Assembly (NCBI RefSeq): GCF_900163635.1 | Contig: NZ_FUID01000013.1 | Location: 1 to 43,083 of the forward strand | DNA: 43,083 nucleotides | Direction of reading: 5' to 3' | Origin: Leucobacter sp. 7(1) | GTDB lineage: Bacteria > Actinomycetota > Actinomycetes > Actinomycetales > Microbacteriaceae | The notes under the pieces: model-generated | The model's database searches: none | Told to the model about the DNA's origin: nothing | The model's input: only the letters and a program-made list of their open reading frames with translations | Shown: piece after piece, positions 15,135-22,128 of the stretch | How the letters are laid out: each line of letters starts with the position of its first letter | How positions within the stretch are numbered: position 1 is the stretch's first letter | Program-made: the position numbers and the translations under genes

Positions 15135-16070
15135 CTACTGGGCGTTGCGCAGCGGGAGCTCGCGGTCGCTCGTGAAGAGGCGCTCCAATCCGTCGACTGG
15201 GTCACGGAAACGGAGCTCGCTCGCGAGCAACTGCAGCGGTGTCGAGAAATCATCGACCGCAACGTCCAGGACCTCCGGATAGAGCGGATCGCCCACGATC
15301 GGCGCACCCAGTCCCCACATGTGCAGGCGGAGCTGGTGGGTTTTGCCCGTGCGGGGCGTGAGACGGTAGACGCCCAGCCGGTCCGAGCCCGGCAGCTTCC
15401 CCTCGCACTCGACGAGGGACTCGGCGTTGGGTTCCGCGCCGGACACGACCTCACCCTGCAGGATCCCGCGCTGCTTTCGCAAATGGTTGCGCACCGTCAC
15501 CGGCGTACTGAGTTCGCCCCGCAGTTCCGCGAGCGCCCGGTAGGTTTTCTGGACCTCACCGGGCCGCATGAACATGCTCTGATAGGCGCCGCGCCAGCGC
15601 CGCTCGGTCGCCATGAGTAACAAGCCTGAGGTAACGCGGTCGAGCCTGTGCATCGGCGTCAGTTCGGGAAGCCCCAGCTGATCCCGCATCCGAACGACGA
15701 CGCTCTCGCGAACATGTTTCCCGCGCGGAATCGTGGACAGGAACGCGGGCTTGTCGACCACCACGATGCGTTCGTCCCGGTGCACCACGCGCACCTGTCC
15801 CGGTACCGGCGCTTCCGGGGCGAGGTCCCGGTGAAACCACACAAAGGTGTTGGGCCGGTACGGGGTATCCGCGCGCACCGGCGTCCCGTCCTCCGCGACA
15901 AATCGCTCGTCCGTGAGAAACGCGTCGACGTCGATATGCGCGGACAGCCGATGCGCGAGCCAGTCGCGCATCGTGTGCCACGGGGCCGGATTGCGGGGAT
16001 CCCCGTCGAGCGTGCGCAGCCAGGCCGCGTCGAGCCCGAATCGCTGCGGGAGAGGGGAACGCGGAGGCAC
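15135..16070 (-). CDS. RluA-family pseudouridine synthase
   Basis: A 311-residue RNA pseudouridine synthase. The catalytic motif HRLDRVTSGLLL carries the invariant Asp of RluA-type enzymes; upstream are VVHRDERIVVVDKP and downstream KTYRALAELRG and GKTHQLRLHMWGLG, all in family order. The N-terminal 90 residues are a divergent extension in place of an S4 domain, as in many actinobacterial tRNA/rRNA synthases of this group. The target RNA and position cannot be read off. It is convergent with the amidohydrolase gene and seems to be a single-gene unit. Confidence 0.93.
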   Translation of the reverse strand: MPPRSPLPQRFGLDAAWLRTLDGDPRNPAPWHTMRDWLAHRLSAHIDVDAFLTDERFVAEDGTPVRADTPYRPNTFVWFHRDLAPEAPVPGQVRVVHRDERIVVVDKPAFLSTIPRGKHVRESVVVRMRDQLGLPELTPMHRLDRVTSGLLLMATERRWRGAYQSMFMRPGEVQKTYRALAELRGELSTPVTVRNHLRKQRGILQGEVVSGAEPNAESLVECEGKLPGSDRLGVYRLTPRTGKTHQLRLHMWGLGAPIVGDPLYPEVLDVAVDDFSTPLQLLASELRFRDPVDGLERLFTSDRELPLRNAQ

Positions 16071-16368
16071 CCGTCGAGTCTAGTGCGGCGCGTCAGGCCC
16101 GGAAACCCGGCTCCCGGATGACATCCCCACCGACGGATTCTCTCCTCCCCGAGCGGTTCTTTGCGAAATTGCGCTCAGTTTCGATAGAACGCGTAGGTAG
16201 TCATGGTGTTTCGGGGTTCCGGGCTTCCGGGGTTCAGGCGAGCGGCACCCGGCAAGCGGCACCCTGAGAACCACACCCGGTGGTTGACACGCACCCCGCT
16301 GGCGGGGATCGTTGCAGTGTAGGAGCTCCGGCGAGCACTCCCACGCCCGCCCGGCGCCAGGAACGGGG
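16071..16368. other. Intergenic region with short direct repeats
   Basis: This 298-bp divergent gap holds no convincing reading frame. It has C/T-poor direct repeats around 16209-16235 (TTCGGGGTTC, then TTCCGGGGTTC) and a doubled GCGGCACCC near 16241-16263. TTGCGA near 16159 with ATAGAA 17 bases on could be a promoter facing the SRPBCC gene, but the match is weak. Confidence 0.4.
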
Positions 16369-17040
16369 ATGATCATGATTGATGTTGCGGCGCAGATCGA
16401 CGCGGTTACGCGAGAACTTGAGGACACCACACACGACGGCGAGGAGGCCCGCGTGCAACGACTGACGCAGGACCTTCCCGCCACGCTTCCGGAGGCCTGG
16501 GGGGCCGTAACGGATCCAGCGCGGATCACGTCCTGGTTTCAGCCAGTCTCTGGTGACCTCACCGTCGGCGGCAACTACCAGATCGAGGGCAACGCTGGCG
16601 GTACGGTGCTTGCCTGTGATCCGCCGCGCAACGGACGCGCGGAATTCCGTGTGACGTGGGAGTTCGGCGGCAACGTATCCTGGCTCGAAGTACGGCTCCG
16701 GGCGGTGACACCGGAGCGGACGCGGGTGGAGCTCGCCCACACGGCGCCGATCGCGAGCGTGCCCGCAGAGATGTGGAACACGTACGGCCCCGGGGCGACG
16801 GGAGTCGGCTGGGACGGCGGCATGCTGGGGCTCGCCCTCAACCTCGGCGCGCAGGACGCGGCGCTCTCCCCCGCTGAAGCCGAGGCCTGGGCGTTCACGC
16901 CGGAGGGGCAGGCGTTTTACCGCGCAGCGGCCGACAGCTGGGCCGTGGCTCACGTCGCGTTCGGTGAAGACCCAGAGACGGCAGCGCAAGCCGCCGATGC
17001 GACGTACCGTTTTTATACGGCTCAGGCACCACCCGCCTAG
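16369..17040 (+). CDS. SRPBCC (AHSA1-like) domain protein
   Basis: A 223-residue soluble protein. The segment from about residue 25 (LPATLPEAWGAVTDPARITSWF) to about 140 matches the START/SRPBCC fold of AHSA1-like proteins: a helix-grip fold with a hydrophobic cavity for small ligands. The WGAVTDPARITSWFQPVSGDL motif is characteristic. A C-terminal helical stretch follows. No enzyme activity can be assigned. The start at 16369 is preceded by AGGAA; ATG at 16375 is equally possible. It converges on the general-stress-like gene with a shared hairpin between them. Confidence 0.85.
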   Translation: MIMIDVAAQIDAVTRELEDTTHDGEEARVQRLTQDLPATLPEAWGAVTDPARITSWFQPVSGDLTVGGNYQIEGNAGGTVLACDPPRNGRAEFRVTWEFGGNVSWLEVRLRAVTPERTRVELAHTAPIASVPAEMWNTYGPGATGVGWDGGMLGLALNLGAQDAALSPAEAEAWAFTPEGQAFYRAAADSWAVAHVAFGEDPETAAQAADATYRFYTAQAPPA

Positions 17041-17058
17041 CGCGAGCAGTGCCTGAGC
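17020..17058. terminator. Convergent hairpin terminator
   Basis: GCTCAGGCAC (17020-17029) and GTGCCTGAGC (17049-17058) form a perfect 10-bp stem with a 19-base loop. The left arm lies inside the last codons of the SRPBCC gene. It can serve both convergent genes. Confidence 0.55.
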
Positions 17059-17077
17059 GGAATTTCACACGCGCCGA

Positions 17078-17578
17078 CTATTGCTGCGCGGACTCCGTGA
17101 GTACCCGCCGCGCCTCGTGCACGAGATCGGGCGCGGTGATGAGGTCGTAGCGGCTCGCGACCATCTGCATCACTGACGAAAAGTCGCGTCGGTTGCGGTT
17201 CATCGCGTAAGAGAGCACGCCGAAGAGCATGCCGAACCCGGCGCCGATGGCAACCGCGGCAAGGAACACGCCAAAGATCGCGGTGTTGTCGGGCTGGAAG
17301 ATGAACAGCAGCAGGCCGAGGAAAAGACCGAGGTACGCTCCCGAGAGCGCGCCCATGAGCGCCACACGGCCGTAGGTGAGGCGGCCCGTGACTCGCTCAA
17401 CGCTGCGGACATCGTTGCCCAGGATGCTGATCTGCTGCACCGGGAAGCTCGCGCGCGCGAGCACGTCCACGGCGTGCTTTGCGTCCTCGTAGCGGTCGTA
17501 CGTGGAGACGATGTCTCCCTTGGGGATCTCCGGCATCGCCGGGAGACGGGAGGCGGACAACGGCCTGGGATTACTCAT
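17078..17578 (-). CDS. General stress protein 17M-like membrane protein
   Basis: A 166-residue protein. Residues about 20-65 (IVSTYDRYEDAKHAVDVLARASFPVQQISILG) match the general stress protein 17M-like domain, a small alpha/beta fold. Two glycine-rich hydrophobic segments follow (about 72-95 and 100-125: ALMGALSGAYLGLFLGLLLF and AAVAIGAGFGMLFG), which suggests membrane insertion. Family members are common next to mgtE-like and mrp genes in Microbacteriaceae, consistent with this location. No clear ribosome binding site precedes the ATG; an internal ATG at residue 15 is an alternative. Function is unknown. Confidence 0.85.
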   Translation of the reverse strand: MSNPRPLSASRLPAMPEIPKGDIVSTYDRYEDAKHAVDVLARASFPVQQISILGNDVRSVERVTGRLTYGRVALMGALSGAYLGLFLGLLLFIFQPDNTAIFGVFLAAVAIGAGFGMLFGVLSYAMNRNRRDFSSVMQMVASRYDLITAPDLVHEARRVLTESAQQ

Positions 17579-17636
17579 AGTGTTGATTCAATCACTCCCG
17601 AGCCCCAAACGCACTCACGTTTCGCGCGCGGCTGAG

Positions 17637-18842
17637 CTACGGGGCGGGAAAACTCACGATCGCCTGCGGGTATCCGGGCACCGAGAGTTCCCGAACCGAG
17701 GGGGCGGCGGGATCCCCCAGCCCGACGAACGTGATGCCTTCCCACCCCTCCTCCCGCGTGTTTCCGCCCGCGACCGCGGCAAACTCGGAGCCGTCCGCAG
17801 CGCGCCACAGCGCCACAGTCTCGTGCGGGACGCGCAGCGGCACCTCCCACTCGCTGACCGCACTGAGCTCCGGTGTCGCGGTGTCTCTGATCGAAAGGTT
17901 CGGGCTGCCTGTGGCCGATCCGAAGGCTCCCGTTCCCACGGTGAGCAGCCGGGTCCCCGCGAGGGCAGTACCGTGGGCGTGCGAGTTCGCGGCGCTCGAG
18001 ATCGACTCGGTGGCCCCGCTGCGCGGATCCAGTCGAACGATCACCTGACCCTGCACGGGCAGCAGGATCGTGCCCGCAGGTTCGACGGCACCGTAGTGCG
18101 TTTTCTCCCAGGAGGCGAGGCCGCCCTCCGTTCCGAACGGGGCCACCTCGTGTGTCGTAGTGGCGAGGGTGTGGGCGTCGAGAACAGTGACCGTAAAGCT
18201 GTCGTGATCAACGCTTGCTGCCCAACTCCCATCGGGCGCGACAAGCACATCGAATGGGCGGGTGCCCACCGGGGCGCTTCCCAGCCAGCTCGCGCTCGCC
18301 GAGTCGAAGACCTCGATGAAGGAATCCCCGGCCCCGGGCATCACCGCCACGTACACGCGGGAACCGTCGGGGGCGACCGCGAGCCCCAGCCCGCCCGGCC
18401 TGTATTCGCCCTGCCCGAGCCGCTCGGCCGGGTGCTGGTAGGGAACGAGCGCGGTGCGCTCCCCGGCGGCGAGGTCAAGCACGGCAAGCCCCTCGGCGGT
18501 CGCGACGTAGCCGATGCTCGAACCATCGTCTGCAGTGGACACACCCACGCCCCAGGGCGCGGCGCCCACCGGAATGTGGCGCACGGCCTCAGCGTCGGGG
18601 AGCGCCGGATCGATCACGGCCACGGCATCGCTGTGCGCAAGCGAGGCGAGGAGCAGCTGCCGTGCGGCGGCGCTGCTCGCCTCCGGTGGCGCTGGATCGG
18701 TCTCGGGCGTTGGCGAGGTCGACGGTGCCACAGGCACGGGCTCCGGCGCACACCCCAGAAGCCCGAGCGCAAGAGCCGCGGGCACGGCGAGGAGCAGGCT
18801 GCGGCGGGAGGGCGCATACGGAGACATGTGCCGAGTCTGCAT
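17637..18842 (-). CDS. Beta-propeller (YncE-like) lipoprotein, possible Tat substrate
   Basis: A 401-residue exported protein. The N-terminus has SRRSLLLA, a twin-arginine-like motif, then a hydrophobic stretch and the lipobox LGLLGC, with the lipidated Cys at about residue 31. After a Pro/Thr-rich linker the rest consists of repeating blade-like units (GLGLAVAPDGSRVYVAVM; RPFDVLVAPDGSWAASV), as in YncE-type seven-bladed propellers. These usually bind ligands or surfaces rather than catalyse. The start is uncertain: ATG at 18842 or at 18827. It is divergent from the MgtE-N/CBS gene. tatB lies 5.5 kb away. Confidence 0.85.
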   Translation of the reverse strand: MQTRHMSPYAPSRRSLLLAVPAALALGLLGCAPEPVPVAPSTSPTPETDPAPPEASSAAARQLLLASLAHSDAVAVIDPALPDAEAVRHIPVGAAPWGVGVSTADDGSSIGYVATAEGLAVLDLAAGERTALVPYQHPAERLGQGEYRPGGLGLAVAPDGSRVYVAVMPGAGDSFIEVFDSASASWLGSAPVGTRPFDVLVAPDGSWAASVDHDSFTVTVLDAHTLATTTHEVAPFGTEGGLASWEKTHYGAVEPAGTILLPVQGQVIVRLDPRSGATESISSAANSHAHGTALAGTRLLTVGTGAFGSATGSPNLSIRDTATPELSAVSEWEVPLRVPHETVALWRAADGSEFAAVAGGNTREEGWEGITFVGLGDPAAPSVRELSVPGYPQAIVSFPAP

Positions 18843-18935
18843 GAGCCCAGCTGGCAGCAGGCCGAAAAACGGGGCTGACGTGAGGTTTCCTCAGCTTTCG
18901 TCTCCCGTCTGCCCCCGTCATTCACCCGAGCGCGC

Positions 18936-18941
18936 TAGCGT
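18936..18941 (+). promoter_or_regulatory. Candidate -10 element of a leaderless MgtE-N/CBS message
   Basis: TAGCGT lies six bases before the GTG start at 18948. The TAnnnT-to-start distance fits leaderless transcripts known from actinobacteria. No -35 was evident. Confidence 0.35.
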
Positions 18942-18947
18942 AGGGGT

Positions 18948-20258
18948 GTGAGGACTTCAAGGGTATTCGTGGGGCGGCTGGCGGGGCGAAACGTATTCGA
19001 CCCTGTCGGTGACAGGATCGGGCGCGTCCGCGACGTGCTTGTTGTCTTTCGGGCCACCGCCGCGCCGCGCGTGGTCGGTCTGATTGTCGAAATTCCCGGC
19101 AAGCGCCGCGTGTTTGTGCCGATCAGCCGCGTCACATCGATCGGCTCCGGCCAGGTCATTACGACAGGGTTGATCAACGTCCGCCGCTTTGAGCAGCGCG
19201 GCGGCGAGACCCGGATGATCGCCGAGCTGATCGGCCGGGACGTGCAACTTGCCAACGACACCCCGGGCGCCGGCCCCATCACCGCACGTATCGAGGACGC
19301 AGCGATCGAGCGTGGCCGATCCGGTGAGTGGCTTGTGTCCGAGGTGTTCGTGCGGCTCCCGAAACCCGCCGCTCCTTTCAGCCGCGGCGATACCCGCACT
19401 GTGCGCTGGTCCGACGTCCGCCTGCCGGCGGCCGGTGCGCAGTCCGCGGAGCTCCTGATCCAGACGCTTGTTGACCTCAAGCCTGCCGACCTCGCTGAGA
19501 ACCTGCTCGAGCTGCCCCTCGCCCGCATGGTCGAGGTCGTGGGCGAGCTGCCCGATGAGCGCGTCGCCGATGCCCTCGAAGAAATGTCAGAGCAGGATCA
19601 GCTCGCGCTGCTCGCGAATCTCCGGCCAGACCGCACCGCCGACGTGCTCGATCGTATGGAGCCCGACGACGCGGCAGACCTCATTTCCGCGCTCCCCGCC
19701 GCGAAGGGCGAGGAGCTACTCGACCTGATGGAGCCGGAAGAAGCCGAAGACGTGCGTCGTCTCTTGGAGTATGACGCGGACACCGCGGGCGGCCTGATGA
19801 GCCCGTCACCGATCGTCCTCTCCGCCGAATCCAGTATCGCCGAAGGTCTCGCGATGATCCGGCGCGCCGAGATCCCGCCCGCGATGGCGTCCGCCGTTTA
19901 CGTGACGCACCCGCCCTACGAGACGCCCACTGGAGAGTTCTTGGGCATGGCCCACTTCCAGCGGATGTTGCGCTTCCCGCCCCACGAGAGGCTCGTTACC
20001 CTCGTCGACACCGAACTCGAGCCGGTCACCGTGCACGCGAGCGCTGCCGAGGTGTCGCGCCGCCTCGCGAGCTACGACCTCGTTGCACTCCCGGTCGTCG
20101 ACGATCAGCACCGCCTTGTTGGGGTGGTCACGGTCGACGACGTCCTCGACCATCTCCTGCCGGACGACTGGCGGCACGCCGACGACGACGATCCTCGTCC
20201 CGCGAACGCCGCGAACCGGGTTTCCGGACGCACGATCATCCCCGGGAGCGCACGATGA
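18948..20258 (+). CDS. Soluble MgtE-N/CBS protein with PRC-barrel-like N-terminus
   Basis: A 436-residue cytoplasmic protein. Order: PRC-barrel-like sheet region (about 1-105), linker, MgtE N-terminal helical domain (about 175-275, full of LPDERVADAL- and EPEEAEDV-type repeats) and a CBS pair (about 280-405, ending VVDDQHRLVGVVTVDDVLDHLLPDDW). The membrane channel domain of real MgtE Mg2+ channels is absent; the layout is that of the mycobacterial Rv1232c type. It may sense Mg2+ or nucleotides and regulate a partner (inference). Its TGA stop overlaps the ATG of the DUF1003 gene (ATGA), giving tight translational coupling. Annotating it as a transporter would be misleading. Confidence 0.92.
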   Translation: MRTSRVFVGRLAGRNVFDPVGDRIGRVRDVLVVFRATAAPRVVGLIVEIPGKRRVFVPISRVTSIGSGQVITTGLINVRRFEQRGGETRMIAELIGRDVQLANDTPGAGPITARIEDAAIERGRSGEWLVSEVFVRLPKPAAPFSRGDTRTVRWSDVRLPAAGAQSAELLIQTLVDLKPADLAENLLELPLARMVEVVGELPDERVADALEEMSEQDQLALLANLRPDRTADVLDRMEPDDAADLISALPAAKGEELLDLMEPEEAEDVRRLLEYDADTAGGLMSPSPIVLSAESSIAEGLAMIRRAEIPPAMASAVYVTHPPYETPTGEFLGMAHFQRMLRFPPHERLVTLVDTELEPVTVHASAAEVSRRLASYDLVALPVVDDQHRLVGVVTVDDVLDHLLPDDWRHADDDDPRPANAANRVSGRTIIPGSAR

Positions 20259-20830
20259 AGCTGTTCCGGCTCGACCCTGGGCTCGACGCCCCTCGCGTCT
20301 CAGGATCCCGTGCCACGGGCAGCAACGCGGGAGTAAGCAGCAACGAACGCTTCGGCCGTTGGACCGAGAACATCGCGCGCGGCATGGGCACGCCCTGGTT
20401 CCTGCTGATCCTGACCTTTGTGTGTATCGCGTGGCTCGCGTGGAACACCTTCGGGCCCGAGCGGTGGCGCTTCGACTCCGCCGCGCTCGGATTCACCGCT
20501 CTCACACTGATCCTGTCGCTGCAAGCCTCCTACGCAGCCCCCATGATCCTGCTCGCGCAGAACCGGCAGGATGACCGCGACCGTGTCCAGATGGAGCAGG
20601 ACCGGCAGCGCTCCGAGCGCGCGCTCGCAGACACCGAGTTCCTCGCCCGGGAGGTCGTCGCGCTGCGCCTCGCGATGAAGGACCTGCCCGACCGTGAGTT
20701 TCTGAGGTCCGAGCTCAGAGCATTGCTCGCCGAGCTCGAAGCAGATCCCGAGCTCGACGCGACCCCACTCCCCGCCGACGACCCGGACTCCCCTTCCACC
20801 GGCCCCGTTGCGACGCAGGACCCCGCATGA
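20255..20830 (+). CDS. DUF1003 membrane protein
   Basis: A 191-residue protein of the DUF1003 family. Two hydrophobic segments (about 48-66, FLLILTFVCIAWLAWNTF, and about 78-105) are separated by a short loop. An extended charged, probably coiled-coil C-terminal half follows (about 108-165, QDDRDRVQMEQDRQRSERAL). The family has no established biochemical role. It overlaps by 4 bp with both neighbours (ATGA at 20255-20258 and again at 20827-20830), so the three proteins are made in fixed proportion and may form one complex at the membrane (inference). Confidence 0.92.
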   Translation: MKLFRLDPGLDAPRVSGSRATGSNAGVSSNERFGRWTENIARGMGTPWFLLILTFVCIAWLAWNTFGPERWRFDSAALGFTALTLILSLQASYAAPMILLAQNRQDDRDRVQMEQDRQRSERALADTEFLAREVVALRLAMKDLPDREFLRSELRALLAELEADPELDATPLPADDPDSPSTGPVATQDPA

Positions 20831-22011
20831 CCGCCGCCGAGATTACCCCGGGCCGAGCCGACGCCAGCCCGAGCGAGCGAGCGGTCTGGGACGCCCTCGA
20901 CCGCGTCCGCGACCCGGAGATCATGCGCCCCATCACGGAGCTCGGCATGGTTCAGGACGTCACCGTCTCAGAGGACGGTGCCACCTCAGTTTCCATCCTG
21001 CTCACCATCGCCGGCTGTCCGGCAGCCCGCCGCATCGAAGCGGACACGCAGGCTGCCGCGGCGAGCGCCGCGGGTGTCACCGCAGCAACTGTGGACGTGG
21101 GTGTGATGACCCCGACAGAACGTCGCGCATTTACCGAGCGCGTCCGCGGCCCGGGCGGTGCCCGGGCGCAACAGTTCGGCCCTGATTCCCTCACCCGAGT
21201 GATCACGGTCACGAGCGGAAAGGGCGGGGTCGGGAAGTCGTCGCTGACGGCAGGCCTTGCCGTAGCGCTCGCGCAGCAGGGACTCACCGTCGGGCTCATC
21301 GACGCCGACATCTTCGGGTTCTCAATTCCGGGCATTCTCGGCCTCAGCCGTGACGGCCACGTCACTCAGCCCACGCGCGTCGACGACATGATCCTGCCAC
21401 CCGTCGCCCACGGCGTAAAGGTCATCTCCATTGGGATGTTCCTCGGCGAGGCCGATCCGCGCACAACTGCCGTGTCGTGGCGCGGGCCGATGCTGCACCG
21501 CACAATCGAACAGTTTTTGCGCGACGTCTGGTTCGGTGATCTCGACGTGCTACTCCTCGATCTCCCGCCGGGGACGGGCGACATCGCCATCAGCGTGGGC
21601 CAGTTGCTCCCCCACGCTGAGGTGCTCGTGGTCACGACCCCGCAAGAAGCGGCCGCAGACGTCGCGGTGCGTAGCGCCCTCGTTGCGCGGCAGACCGGTC
21701 AGCGCGTCATCGGCGTTGTCGAAAACATGGCCGGGCTAGTGCAGCCTGATGGCACGGTCATTGACATCTTCGGCAGCGGCGGCGGCGCGCTTGTCGCCGA
21801 ACGTCTGAGCGACGAAGAGCACGGGACGGTGCCGCTGCTCGGCAGCGTCCCGCTCAGCCCTGACTTCCGGGCGGGCGGGGATTCTGGTGACCCGGCAGTC
21901 CTGACCGATCCCGCAGATCCCGCTGCCGCGCAGGTCATTCACGTAGCACAGCGCGTGGCGAGCCTCGGCCGCGGCTTGGCCGGGCGCTCGCTCGGGATCG
22001 CGACGCGGTAG
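20827..22011 (+). CDS. mrp: Mrp/NBP35-type P-loop ATPase, without CxxC
   Basis: A 394-residue ParA/MinD-superfamily ATPase. The N-terminus (about 15-95) is a MIP18/DUF59-like domain and the deviant Walker A is SGKGGVGKSS (130-139); LLLDLPPGTGD and TTPQEAAADVA follow in family order. Bacterial Mrp/ApbC proteins carry Fe-S clusters to target enzymes. In canonical ApbC a CxxC pair follows the ENMS motif, but here that region reads ENMAGLVQPDGTVIDIFGSG, with no cysteine at all. The only Cys in the protein is Cys64. Fe-S scaffold function by the known route is therefore doubtful. It is translationally coupled to DUF1003. Confidence 0.94.
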   Translation: MTAAEITPGRADASPSERAVWDALDRVRDPEIMRPITELGMVQDVTVSEDGATSVSILLTIAGCPAARRIEADTQAAAASAAGVTAATVDVGVMTPTERRAFTERVRGPGGARAQQFGPDSLTRVITVTSGKGGVGKSSLTAGLAVALAQQGLTVGLIDADIFGFSIPGILGLSRDGHVTQPTRVDDMILPPVAHGVKVISIGMFLGEADPRTTAVSWRGPMLHRTIEQFLRDVWFGDLDVLLLDLPPGTGDIAISVGQLLPHAEVLVVTTPQEAAADVAVRSALVARQTGQRVIGVVENMAGLVQPDGTVIDIFGSGGGALVAERLSDEEHGTVPLLGSVPLSPDFRAGGDSGDPAVLTDPADPAAAQVIHVAQRVASLGRGLAGRSLGIATR

Positions 22012-22024
22012 CCGCGCGGCGGGT

Positions 22025-22127
22025 CCGTGCAGTCAAGGGCTGTGCGGTCAAGGGCTGTGCGGTCAAGGCCTGTGCGGTCAAGACCTGTGTAGCGAGTCCT
22101 GCGCAGTGAGCCCTGTGCAGTGAAGGG
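22025..22127. repeat. 15-bp minisatellite between mrp and the EAL gene
   Basis: About seven tandem units with consensus CTGTGCGGTCAAGGG occupy the convergent gap. The first four (22025-22084) are exactly 15 bp and nearly identical; later units drift and shrink to 14 bp. The degenerate end merges into the last codons of the EAL gene, whose end (CTCACCGCATAA on the minus strand) resembles the unit. There is no spacer structure, so it is not a CRISPR array. Confidence 0.85.
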
Positions 22128-22128
22128 C

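Noticed and set aside
18948..20258. Magnesium transporter MgtE
   Set aside because: Only the cytosolic MgtE-N and CBS domains are present; there is no membrane domain.
22025..22127. CRISPR-like array
   Set aside because: Units are contiguous 15-mers without spacers, and no cas genes are nearby.
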